The position numbers and the translations under genes are program-made. This document shows positions 52,448-59,512 of a stretch of DNA of 59,512 bases, piece by piece. The stretch comes from an uncultured Sphingomonas sp. GTDB taxonomy: Bacteria > Pseudomonadota > Alphaproteobacteria > Sphingomonadales > Sphingomonadaceae. Numbering within the stretch: the stretch's first letter is position 1; the number at the start of each line of letters is the position of its first letter. The notes below the pieces were generated by a model. That model made no database searches and had not been told where the DNA came from. It saw only the letters and a program-made list of their open reading frames with translations. The stretch spans positions 1 to 59,512 of the forward strand of contig NZ_CAJYTI010000016.1 of the NCBI RefSeq assembly GCF_913777625.1. The letters run 5' to 3'.

Positions 52448-52482
52448 GCCCCCATTATAGAATGGTTAAGCCGGTGCCGGAC

Positions 52483-53388
52483 TCAGAGCAGCCCCTTGGC
52501 GCGGTACCAGCGCGCGGTCTCGACCAGCCCTGCCTCGGTCTCCACCTGCGGCGTCCACAGGTTGCTGGGCGCGCGGTTGGCGGGGTCGGCCACCCAGTCG
52601 GGATGGCAGAAATAGGATACGCGGTCCGCGGTGAGCTTGGCGCGCTTGCCGCGCAGCAGCCGATCGACGCGCGCACCCAGCATCAGCACCAGCTTGGGCA
52701 GCGACAGCGCGAGCACGCGGCGCCCCACGGCGCGGCCGATGGCATGGGCGAATTCGGGATGGGTCCAGCCCCCTGCCCGGCCGTCATCCGGATCGATCTC
52801 GCCGGAGAAGGTGTCGGTGGCGGCGAGCGCCAGCAGCAGGCGGCCGAGGTCGCTCACCTCGATCACCGAGATGCGACCGCCCGGCGGCAGCAACGCCAAC
52901 CCGAACCGCGCGACGCGGAACAGCTCGAGCATCTCGAGGTCGCCGGGGCCGTAGATCGCGGGCGGGCGGACGATGGTCCAGTCGAGCCCCGAGGCCTTGA
53001 CCAGCGCATCGGCCTCGCGCTTGGACCAGCCATAGGCCGAAAGCTGCGGCTCGCGCCCGGCGAGCGACGAGACATGCACGAAGCGGCGCACCCCCGCCCC
53101 CGTGGCGGCGGCGAGCATGTTGGCGGTGCCGGTGATGTTGCCGTGCGCGAAGCCTTCGCGATCCGGTGCGTTCACGACCCCGGCGACATGGATCACCGCA
53201 TCGGCCCCTGTGCAGAGATCGGCCAGCGCGTCCGTCGCGTCGAGGTCGCCGCGTATCCAGGTCACGCCGTCGCGCGCCGGCTGATCGCGACGGGTAAGTG
53301 CACGGACCTTGTGCCCTGCCGCCAGCGCCAGGTCGATCAGCCGCGAACCGACAAAGCCGGTGCCGCCGGTGACGGCGAACACGCTCAC
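52483..53388 (-). CDS. NAD-dependent epimerase/reductase (probable ceramide reductase, CerR-like)
   Basis: A 301-residue extended short-chain dehydrogenase. Rossmann start TGGTGFVGSRLIDL (7-20), SSLAGREPQLSAYGWSKREAD with the YxxxK pair Tyr119/Lys123, and the downstream RPPAIYGPGD. The C-terminal part has a helical lipid-like region. Caulobacter uses a protein of this family, CerR, to reduce 3-keto-ceramide, and the genes spt and ACP nearby support the same role. The GTG at 53388 overlaps the proB stop by four bases (GTGA); a GTG six bases on is an alternative. A C-terminal hydrophobic LSLPKLVLMLGARV may associate with the membrane. Confidence 0.8.
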   Translation of the reverse strand: MSVFAVTGGTGFVGSRLIDLALAAGHKVRALTRRDQPARDGVTWIRGDLDATDALADLCTGADAVIHVAGVVNAPDREGFAHGNITGTANMLAAATGAGVRRFVHVSSLAGREPQLSAYGWSKREADALVKASGLDWTIVRPPAIYGPGDLEMLELFRVARFGLALLPPGGRISVIEVSDLGRLLLALAATDTFSGEIDPDDGRAGGWTHPEFAHAIGRAVGRRVLALSLPKLVLMLGARVDRLLRGKRAKLTADRVSYFCHPDWVADPANRAPSNLWTPQVETEAGLVETARWYRAKGLL

Positions 53389-54530
53389 AGCAGCGCCATG
53401 TGGCTGCGGTGGACCAGTGCGGCGCGGGGCGCATAGCCGAGGATCTCGATCAGATCCTCGCTCCTGCGCCCGACGATGCGCGAGGCATCGACATGGCCAT
53501 ATTCGGCGAGGCCCCGGGCAAGATGCTTGCCGTCGGGTCCTACTACGACCACCAGATCGCCGCGCGCGAACCGCCCCTCCACCCGGGTCGCCCCGGCCGA
53601 GAGCAGGCTGCGGCCTTCCTTGAGCGCCTGCGCGGCACCTTCGTCGATATGGATCGCGCCCTTGGCGGTAAGCCCGCCGCGCAGCCACGCCTTGCGCGCC
53701 GCCGCGCCCTTCTGGCCGAGGAACAGCGTGCCGCGCTTGGTCGCAGCCAGCCGCGCCAGCGGATGCTGGACCCGCCCATCGGCGATGGCGAGATGCGCGC
53801 CGGCGCTGGTCGCGATCCGCGCCGCCTCGATCTTCGAGACCATGCCGCCCGATCCCATGCCCGAGGCCGAGCCGCGATCGGCCATCGCCTCGATCCGCTC
53901 GTCGATGATGTCGACGGTCTCGATCAACTGCGCATCGGGGTTGGTGTTCGGGTTGGCGGTGTAGAGCCCGTCGACGTCCGAGAGCAGCACGACGCCGTCC
54001 GCACTGGCGGCGCTCGCCACCCGCGCGGCGAGCCGGTCATTGTCGCCGAAGCGGATTTCCTCGGTCGCGACCGAATCATTCTCGTTGATCACCGGCACCA
54101 CGCCCAGCCGCAGCAGCCGGTCGAGCGTCGCCGAGACGTTGAGATAGCGGCGGCGATCCTCGAGATCGTCGAGCGTCACCAGAATCTGCGCAGCGGTCAT
54201 GCCCTGGTCGTGGAGCAGCTCCGCCCAGATGCTGGACAGCGCGATCTGGCCGGTCGCGGCGGCCGCCTGCGCATCTTCCAGGCTGGCCCGGCCGCCCTTG
54301 GGCAGCTTCAGCCGCCGTGCGCCGAGGGCAATCGCGCCCGAGGAAACGATGACGAGCTGCTGCCCTTCCCGGGCGCGCGTGCCGAGATCGCTGGCGAGCG
54401 CCGCCAGCCAGTCGCGGCGGATCTGCCCCTCGGGGTCGACGAGCAGCGACGAGCCGACCTTTACGACCAGCCGGCTGCAGGTCGAGGGTGCGAAGCGAAT
54501 GGCGTCGGCGGGGCGTGCGGGCACGGACAT
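53385..54530 (-). CDS. proB: Glutamate 5-kinase
   Basis: The first proline-biosynthesis enzyme, phosphorylating the gamma-carboxylate of glutamate. The 381-residue product has the amino-acid-kinase domain (VVKVGSSLLVD, VIVSSGAIALGARRL, NENDSVATEEIRFGDNDRLAARVA, GGMVSKIEAARIATSAGAHL) and a C-terminal PUA domain (VEGRFARGDLVVVVGPDGKHLARGLAEY). The start at 54530 gives the shorter common N-terminus. An ATG at 54560 adds ten residues without homology. No proA nearby. It sits in one unit with obgE before and the ceramide reductase after (4-base overlap). Confidence 0.92.
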   Translation of the reverse strand: MSVPARPADAIRFAPSTCSRLVVKVGSSLLVDPEGQIRRDWLAALASDLGTRAREGQQLVIVSSGAIALGARRLKLPKGGRASLEDAQAAAATGQIALSSIWAELLHDQGMTAAQILVTLDDLEDRRRYLNVSATLDRLLRLGVVPVINENDSVATEEIRFGDNDRLAARVASAASADGVVLLSDVDGLYTANPNTNPDAQLIETVDIIDERIEAMADRGSASGMGSGGMVSKIEAARIATSAGAHLAIADGRVQHPLARLAATKRGTLFLGQKGAAARKAWLRGGLTAKGAIHIDEGAAQALKEGRSLLSAGATRVEGRFARGDLVVVVGPDGKHLARGLAEYGHVDASRIVGRRSEDLIEILGYAPRAALVHRSHMALL

Positions 54531-54572
54531 GGCGGCGCTCTTAGCGATGCTGTTCCCCATCTGCCAAGCCGA

Positions 54573-55313
54573 TCAGACGATCGACTCGCGCTGCAGGTCG
54601 CTGCAATGGCCCACGCCCATGGCCTGGAGCCGTGCCAACACGCCGTCGCGCGTATCGCTGTCGCCGGCGCGAATCTCGCCCAGTTCGGCAGCGGTCAACA
54701 ACACCACCGGCACGACGCGCACGGGCGAGAGCGGCATATCCTCGATCCGGGTACCGAAATCGGGATCGGGGCCACCGATCATCACCCCCAGCACGTCGTC
54801 CGAGGTAAGGAAATGCGCCGGCAACCGCGCGGCGATGGCGGCAGAGGTGGAGACGTTGGTCAGTTCCAGCGGGATCGGCCCATGGCGCTCGAGCGGGCGA
54901 AGGATGCCCCGCTCCTCCGCGACGATCGCGGCCACCCGCCGCAGTACCTCCAGCATCCAGCCGTCGCCGGCCACCTGCGTCGGCGCGCCTTCGCCGGGGC
55001 CCTCCACGAAGAGTTCGATCTCGAAGCCGTTGGTGCTGGCGCCCTCGTCGAACGGATCGGAGAGGCCGTCGGTCGCCAGCAGGATCGCGTTGCCGCGGTG
55101 GATCAGCCGGTATGCCTCGTGCCCGCCCGGCCAGAGCGAGCCGGCCGGCGCGGAGGAAAGGATCCGGTCGCTGGCCGGGCCCAGCGCCGCCCAGAAGCGG
55201 CCGCGGGCTTCGGCCGAGCGTTCGGCGATGGTCGCGATTCGGTACGGCTCGGGCGCGCCAACTGCCTGCGCCTTCGTACCAAAAAGCCCACGCAACCAGC
55301 CGAACGCACCCAT
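54573..55313 (-). CDS. SUFU-domain (suppressor of fused) protein
   Basis: A 246-residue cytoplasmic protein of the bacterial SUFU-like family. Visible features are a short basic, aromatic start (FGWLRGLFG), WPGGHEAYRLIHRGNAILLATDGLSDPFDE, NGFEIELFVEG, LTSDDVLGVMIGGPDPDF and LSPVRVVPVVLLTAAELGEI. The function in bacteria is mostly unknown. In some it accompanies toxin-immunity genes; here it lies between obgE and proB and looks fixed. GGGAGAGG precedes the ATG at 55313. Confidence 0.78.
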   Translation of the reverse strand: MGAFGWLRGLFGTKAQAVGAPEPYRIATIAERSAEARGRFWAALGPASDRILSSAPAGSLWPGGHEAYRLIHRGNAILLATDGLSDPFDEGASTNGFEIELFVEGPGEGAPTQVAGDGWMLEVLRRVAAIVAEERGILRPLERHGPIPLELTNVSTSAAIAARLPAHFLTSDDVLGVMIGGPDPDFGTRIEDMPLSPVRVVPVVLLTAAELGEIRAGDSDTRDGVLARLQAMGVGHCSDLQRESIV

Positions 55314-55365
55314 CCGCGCCTCTCCCAATAAGGATCAAGGCGCGCAGCGATGCCCTAGAAATGCG

Positions 55366-56421
55366 TCAGACCGGCGACCATTCGACAGGATCTTCGCTTT
55401 CGCCGAAATCTTCGTCGGATGCGCGGTTCTCGTTGGGGCCGATCACTTCGAGCAACTGATCGAGCACCCAGTCGACTCCGGTCCCGGCGGCGCCGGACAG
55501 CGGAATGACTTGCGCGCCGCTGGCCTCTTCCAGCTCCGCCGACAGTGCTGCGATCAGTTCGTCGTCGAGCGTGTCGATCTTGTTGAGCGCGATGACCACC
55601 GGCTTCTCGGCGAGACCGGCGCCGTACGCTTCCAGCTCGTCGCGCACGATGCGGTAGCTGGTCGCGACGTCCTCGTCGTTCGCGTCGATCAGGTGGAGCA
55701 GCACCCGGCAGCGCTCGATATGGCCGAGGAAGCGATCGCCGATTCCCGCGCCGTCCGCCGCGCCTTCGATCAGGCCGGGAATGTCGGCAACGACGAATTC
55801 GCGCTGCTTGTGCCGCACCACGCCCAGTTGCGGGCGCGTCGTGGTGAAGGCATAGGCGCCGACCTTGGCCTGGGCGTTGGTCACCGCATTGATGAAGGTC
55901 GACTTGCCCGCGTTCGGCAGGCCTACCAGCCCGGCATCGGCGAGCAGCTTGAGGCGCAGCCAGACCCAGGCCTCTTCGCTCGGCCAGCCGGTGCCGTGCT
56001 GGCGCGGGGCGCGATTGGTCGAGGTCTTGTAGGTCGCGTTACCACGGCCGCCGTCGCCGCCACGCAGGAAGACGATGCGCTGGCCTTCCTTGGTGAGGTC
56101 GGCCAGCAGCGTGCGCTCGTCGTCGTCGGCGAGGATCTGGGTGCCGATCGGCACCTTGATCACCAGATCGTCGCCGCCCGGACCGGTACGGTTCGAACCC
56201 GATCCGCCGCCGCCGCGGGGCGCCCGGAAATGCTGGGTATAGCGGAAGTCGATCAGCGTATTGAGGCCGGCGACGGCTTCGAAGATGATGTCGCCGCCCT
56301 TGCCGCCATTGCCGCCGTCGGGCCCGCCATATTCGATGAACTTTTCACGCCGGAAGCTCACGGCGCCGGGTCCGCCCGCGCCGGAGCGCACGAAAATCTT
56401 GGCTTGATCGAGGAAATGCAT
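55366..56421 (-). CDS. obgE: Obg family GTPase (ribosome assembly)
   Basis: A 351-residue GTPase needed for 50S maturation and stress growth control. N-terminal Obg fold rich in glycine ([32 protein letters not shown]), then the G-domain with [17 protein letters not shown], the [16 protein letters not shown] region and NKID. The C-terminal tail is short and acidic. No OCT domain is obvious. The start at 56421 (MHFLDQAK) fits the family. It heads the leftward unit obgE-SUFU-proB and probably the sphingolipid genes after it, and faces lptF across 189 bp. Confidence 0.95.
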   Translation of the reverse strand: MHFLDQAKIFVRSGAGGPGAVSFRREKFIEYGGPDGGNGGKGGDIIFEAVAGLNTLIDFRYTQHFRAPRGGGGSGSNRTGPGGDDLVIKVPIGTQILADDDERTLLADLTKEGQRIVFLRGGDGGRGNATYKTSTNRAPRQHGTGWPSEEAWVWLRLKLLADAGLVGLPNAGKSTFINAVTNAQAKVGAYAFTTTRPQLGVVRHKQREFVVADIPGLIEGAADGAGIGDRFLGHIERCRVLLHLIDANDEDVATSYRIVRDELEAYGAGLAEKPVVIALNKIDTLDDELIAALSAELEEASGAQVIPLSGAAGTGVDWVLDQLLEVIGPNENRASDEDFGESEDPVEWSPV

Positions 56422-56610
56422 CGCGGGCCCATATACGTTCGGCGCGATTCCGTCACCCCCGGCGGTGTGTTTGGCCGAAAAGCCGTTGCGCGCATGCCAC
56501 TTTCCGGGTGGCATCGGCGTTCAGCACCGCTATACGCGACCGGATCGTTTCGGTTCGTTTTCCGTTCCATGAGCGGAAGGATCACTCTCGAAGGACGTTC
56601 AGCGGACAGC

Positions 56611-57822
56611 ATGAATTCGATCGATCGCTACATGGCGCGGCTGATCGCGGTGCCGCTGATCTCCACCCTGATCATCTCCGCGATGCTGCTCGTGCTCGAT
56701 CGCATGCTGCGATTGTTCGAGTTCGTCGCGACCGAGGGCGGTCCGGTGAGCGTGGTGTGGCGCATGCTCGCCAACCTGCTGCCCGAATATCTCGGCCTCG
56801 GCATCCCGATCGGCCTGATGCTGGGCGTGCTGCTCGCCTTCCGCCGACTCGCCACGACGTCCGAGCTGGACGTGCTGCGCGCCGTCGGTATCAGCTACAC
56901 GCGGCTGCTGCGCGTGCCCTATATGTACGCGATCGTGCTGGCCGCTGCGAACTTCGCGATCGTCGGCTTCATCCAGCCGACCTCGCGCTACAATTACGAG
57001 CAGCTCCGCTTCGAGCTGCGCTCGGGTGCGCTGGGCGCCTCGATCAAGGTGGGCGAGTTCACCAACTTCGGCTCGAAGATGACGCTCCGGATCGAATCGA
57101 GCCAGGACGAGGGCCGCGACCTGCGCGGCATCTTCGTCGAGATGACCAACAAGGACGGCACGCCGCTGGCAGTGACCGCGCAGAAGGGCCAGTTCCTTCG
57201 CGCCGACGATCCCGACACGATCATCTTCCGACTGACCAACGGCACGCTCGTCCATTACGACAAGAACTCGCCGGTGCCGCGGGTGCTGACCTTCACGAGC
57301 CACAACCTGCCGATCCCGCTCCCCAAGTACGAGCAGTTCCGCAAGCGCGGCGACAGCAATATCGAGCGCACCCTGCCCGAACTGGCGGTGATCGGCCGCA
57401 ACCGCTCGGCGAACGAGATCGATCGCGAGACCAGCCGCTCGGCCTTCCACTACCGGATGGCGGAAGTGACGACGATGTTCCTGCTGCCGATGCTGGCGGT
57501 GGCGCTGGCGATCCCGCCCAAGCGCTCCACCTCAATGCTCGGCGTGTTCCTGTCGATCTTCATGATCGTCACCTATCACAAGGTGAACGAATATGCGCAG
57601 GGCGTGGGCAGCCTGGGGCTGATCGATCCGATCCTCGCGCTGTGGATACCTTTCTCGATCTTCGCGGGGCTGACGATCTGGATGTACTATACGGTTGCCT
57701 ATGTGCCCGGCGGCCAGCCGATCGGCGCGCTGGAACGCGTCTTCGCCAAGACCGGCAAGCTGATCGGGCGGCTGCTGCCCGGCGCCAAGCGACGGCGCCG
57801 CAAGGCGGAGGCGGCGCGATGA
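56611..57822 (+). CDS. lptF: LPS-export permease LptF
   Basis: One of two membrane subunits of the LptB2FG ABC transporter that pulls lipopolysaccharide from the inner membrane. The 403-residue protein has about six helices, with the first pair near 5-70, the large periplasmic jellyroll in the middle (KMTLRIESSQDEGRDLRGIFVEMTNK) and the last helices near 315-395 (TTMFLLPMLAVALAIPPKRS). The C-terminus is very basic. The start at 56611 gives the usual short MNSIDRYMARL beginning. An in-frame ATG at 56569 adds 14 residues. It overlaps lptG by four bases (ATGA). Confidence 0.9.
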   Translation: MNSIDRYMARLIAVPLISTLIISAMLLVLDRMLRLFEFVATEGGPVSVVWRMLANLLPEYLGLGIPIGLMLGVLLAFRRLATTSELDVLRAVGISYTRLLRVPYMYAIVLAAANFAIVGFIQPTSRYNYEQLRFELRSGALGASIKVGEFTNFGSKMTLRIESSQDEGRDLRGIFVEMTNKDGTPLAVTAQKGQFLRADDPDTIIFRLTNGTLVHYDKNSPVPRVLTFTSHNLPIPLPKYEQFRKRGDSNIERTLPELAVIGRNRSANEIDRETSRSAFHYRMAEVTTMFLLPMLAVALAIPPKRSTSMLGVFLSIFMIVTYHKVNEYAQGVGSLGLIDPILALWIPFSIFAGLTIWMYYTVAYVPGGQPIGALERVFAKTGKLIGRLLPGAKRRRRKAEAAR

Positions 57823-58916
57823 ACCTCACCGCGCTGTTCCCCTCGCCCACCATGTCGCTCTACATGGCGCGGCTGTTCGTGTTCCGCACCTTCGCGCTGC
57901 TCGGCGCACTGGTGCTGGTGCTGACCTCGCTCGACCTGCTGACGGAAAGCGCGGCGATCCTCGCCCATCCCGGCAATGGCGATGCCGAGATCCTGCGCTA
58001 CGTGACGCTGCGGGTGCCGCAGATCATCTCCACCTTCCTGCCCTATTCGGTGCTCGGCGGGGCGATCTTCACGCTCGCCCAGCTCAACCAGAACAGCGAG
58101 ATCATCGCGCTCAAGTCCGGCGGGCTTTCGGCCCACCAGGTGCTCGCGCCGCTGATGCTTTCCGGTCTGGTCGTCGCCGGCCTGTCCTTCGTGTTCAACG
58201 ATCGCATCGTCACGCGCGCCACCTCGACGCTGGAGCAATGGAAGAAGGTGGAGTTCGCCCCCCTGCCGATCGACCATGGCGACCGCGCCAATGTGTGGGT
58301 GCAGGCGAGCGGCAACCTGATCAACGTCCAGCAGATCAAGGGCAAGGGCGAGGCAGCGCAGCTCTACAACATCACCGTCTACGAGCGGAACAAGGGTTCG
58401 CTCACCTCGATCCTCACCGCCAAGCACGGCGCCCGGGCGGGCAATGCCTGGAAGGTCGACGGCGCCAAGCGCTTCGATGTCGCCAGCGCGACGCTCGCGC
58501 CGGTGGGCGACACGCTGATCGGCCAGGGCGTGCGGCCGGACCAGTTCACGCTGGCCCATGTCGATCCGGATTCGAGCTCCTTCTCGGAGCTTCGCATGGC
58601 GATCGGCGAGCTCAAGGCCGCCGGCCGCCCGACCAAGGCGCTGGAAGGCTCGCTGTGGCACAAGCTTTCGGGGCCGCTGTCCGCGTTCCTGATGCCGCTG
58701 CTCGGCGGCGTCTCCGCCTTCGGCCTCGCGCGGTCGGGCAAGCTGTTCGTCCGCGTGGTGATCGGCATGGCGCTCGGCTTCCTCTATTTCGTCGCCGACA
58801 ATTTCGCGCTCGCGATGGGCAATCTGGGTGCCTACCCGCCCTTCCTCGCCGCCTGGGCGCCGATTTTGCTGTTCCTGCTGATCGGTGAAGCGGTGCTGTT
58901 CCGGACGGAGGAGTGA
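57819..58916 (+). CDS. lptG: LPS-export permease LptG
   Basis: The partner of LptF, 365 residues. Six predicted helices, early ones around FRTFALLGALVLVLTSLDLL and the PQIISTFLPYSVLGGAIFTLAQLNQNSEIIALKSGG segment that couples to the LptB ATPase, a periplasmic middle domain, and late helices LSGPLSAFLMPLLGGVSAFGLA and VVIGMALGFLYFVADN. The length is typical. Translationally coupled to lptF. Confidence 0.93.
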   Translation: MNLTALFPSPTMSLYMARLFVFRTFALLGALVLVLTSLDLLTESAAILAHPGNGDAEILRYVTLRVPQIISTFLPYSVLGGAIFTLAQLNQNSEIIALKSGGLSAHQVLAPLMLSGLVVAGLSFVFNDRIVTRATSTLEQWKKVEFAPLPIDHGDRANVWVQASGNLINVQQIKGKGEAAQLYNITVYERNKGSLTSILTAKHGARAGNAWKVDGAKRFDVASATLAPVGDTLIGQGVRPDQFTLAHVDPDSSSFSELRMAIGELKAAGRPTKALEGSLWHKLSGPLSAFLMPLLGGVSAFGLARSGKLFVRVVIGMALGFLYFVADNFALAMGNLGAYPPFLAAWAPILLFLLIGEAVLFRTEE

Positions 58917-58925
58917 GGGGGTAAG

Positions 58926-59015
58926 CCCCGCTCGCGTTCAGCCTGAGCGTCGTCGAAGGCCGGCCTAGCCGCTGGGTTCGCCCGTGCACTTCGACTTCGC
59001 TCAGTGTGAACGGGG
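58926..59015. repeat. Paired palindromic repeat (TTCGACTTCGCTCAG family)
   Basis: The left unit reads CCCCGCTCGCGTTCAGCCTG then AGCGTCGTCGAAGG. The right unit on the other strand reads CCCCGTTCACACTGAGCGAA then GTCGAAGTGCAC. The units are head to head with about 30 nt between. Confidence 0.8.
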
Positions 59016-59179
59016 CTTTGGGTGCTTGGCCGGGCTTGGGGTGCTTGGCCGACGCCTCGAGCCCTGCCTCGCCTTCACATTCTTAGACGACTGGCTTCGG
59101 CGACCTGGTCAGACAGAACGGGCATGGAAGGTATGGGATATGGGCTGGCGCTTTGACGCCCGCCCCGAACACCACCCTC

Positions 59180-59271
59180 CGTTCGCACTGAGCGAAGTCG
59201 AAGTGCACGCCCCGGACATCGCCTCTTGGCGGACCGAGACCCGTGGCCTTCGACTGCGCTCAGGCTGAACG
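59180..59271. repeat. Paired palindromic repeat (TTCGACTTCGCTCAG family), second copy
   Basis: The left unit CCGTTCGCACTGAGCGAAGT then CGAAGTGCACG. The right unit on the other strand CGTTCAGCCTGAGCGCAGTC then GAAGGCCACG. Same family as the copy 165 bp to the left, with units more like the right-hand unit of that copy. Confidence 0.8.
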
Positions 59272-59279
59272 AAGGTGGC

Positions 59280-59512
59280 TCACTTCCCCCGACGGATCGT
59301 GCTCAGACCGATCTTGGCGACCAGCCCCGGCAGGCCCTTGTAGCTCGCCTTGTGATAGGGCGATTCCGGCGTCACCGCCGCGCTGATCCGGCGGTGCGCC
59401 TCGCCGAGCGCATGATAGGGCAGCGACGGCAGCAGATGGTGGAGCGCATGATAGCGCAGGCCCACCGGCGCCCACAGGCCCGGTAGCAGTGAGGGCGGCG
59501 GGACGTTGACCG
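59280..59512 (-). CDS. Fatty acid desaturase family protein, C-terminal part (cut by window edge)
   Basis: Only about the last 76 residues are in the window, entering from the right end. They contain a HxxHH histidine box in GLRYHALHHLLPSLPYHALG, the third metal-binding box of membrane desaturases and hydroxylases, followed by an amphipathic tail. It probably acts on membrane fatty acyl or sphingoid chains at the inner membrane. The link to sphingolipid hydroxylation is only suggestive. Confidence 0.72.
   Translation of the reverse strand, partial: VNVPPPSLLPGLWAPVGLRYHALHHLLPSLPYHALGEAHRRISAAVTPESPYHKASYKGLPGLVAKIGLSTIRRGK

Larger units (their letters stand above)
58917..59279. other. 363-bp gene-free region with two paired repeats
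   Basis: No coding region seen. It contains two copies of the TTCGACT-family paired repeat (58926-59015 and 59180-59271), and lies between lptG and the converging desaturase gene, so it probably also ends both transcripts. Confidence 0.6.

Noticed and set aside
54199..57822. 1207-codon frame ending in lptF
   Set aside because: Only the last 403 codons (lptF) match a family. The upstream part is antisense to proB, the SUFU gene and obgE.

Overview
The window looks like about 59.5 kb of chromosome from a Sphingomonas-type alphaproteobacterium (order Sphingomonadales). The evidence is high GC with strong codon bias, a serine palmitoyltransferase that, from memory, closely resembles the Sphingomonas paucimobilis enzyme, a Caulobacter-type TonB receptor, the linked tkt-gap-pgk genes, the zapA-6S RNA-fau arrangement, and many paired-palindrome intergenic repeats. 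No phage, insertion sequence or CRISPR array was seen. Genes are dense and mostly housekeeping.

Layout. Positions 0.2-7.4 kb hold a leftward central-carbon block (tkt, gap, pgk, class I aldolase, thiE), interrupted by a rightward TlpA-like thioredoxin gene. At 7.5-9.3 kb are zapA, 6S RNA, the 5-formyl-THF cyclo-ligase gene and two small membrane proteins. At 9.4-19.3 kb are an M28 peptidase, two tRNA-Asp genes, an AI-2E-family permease, glycerol kinase, a DUF2306 protein, a membrane-bound LytTR regulator, a TonB-dependent receptor and a divergent DeoR/GlpR-type repressor. At 19.6-28.4 kb is a fatty-acid degradation block: acyl-CoA ligase, beta-lactamase-fold hydrolase, FadB-like bifunctional enzyme, two unequal acyl-CoA dehydrogenases and thioesterase II. 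At 28.4-36.7 kb are a CAP-domain protein, mutL and the rod-shape operon mreBCD-mrdA-rodA, followed by two tRNA-Lys genes.

At 37.3-40.2 kb is a three-gene metal-chaperone operon (two COG0523 GTPases around a DUF1826 protein), probably zinc-related. At 40.8-47.3 kb are a DUF2252 protein, tRNA-Ser, hspQ, rplU-rpmA, a GNAT enzyme, a methyltransferase, a TetR regulator, an unrecognised exported protein and an exported VOC protein. At 47.4-56.4 kb is a long leftward run, obgE - SUFU-domain gene - proB - NAD-dependent epimerase - FkbH-like HAD protein - acyl carrier protein - serine palmitoyltransferase - hybrid histidine kinase, whose middle part is a sphingolipid (ceramide) synthesis block. lptF-lptG, for LPS export, diverge from obgE, and the window ends inside a fatty-acid desaturase gene.

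How it fits together: sphingolipid synthesis, LPS transport, rod-shape and peptidoglycan genes and TonB import all concern the cell envelope. The most interesting points are the FkbH-like HAD/GNAT protein placed beside a dedicated ACP in the ceramide block, an acyl-CoA dehydrogenase pair in which one member has lost its catalytic glutamate, the metal-chaperone operon with an upstream dyad, and paired-palindrome repeats, one of which is translated inside MutL.
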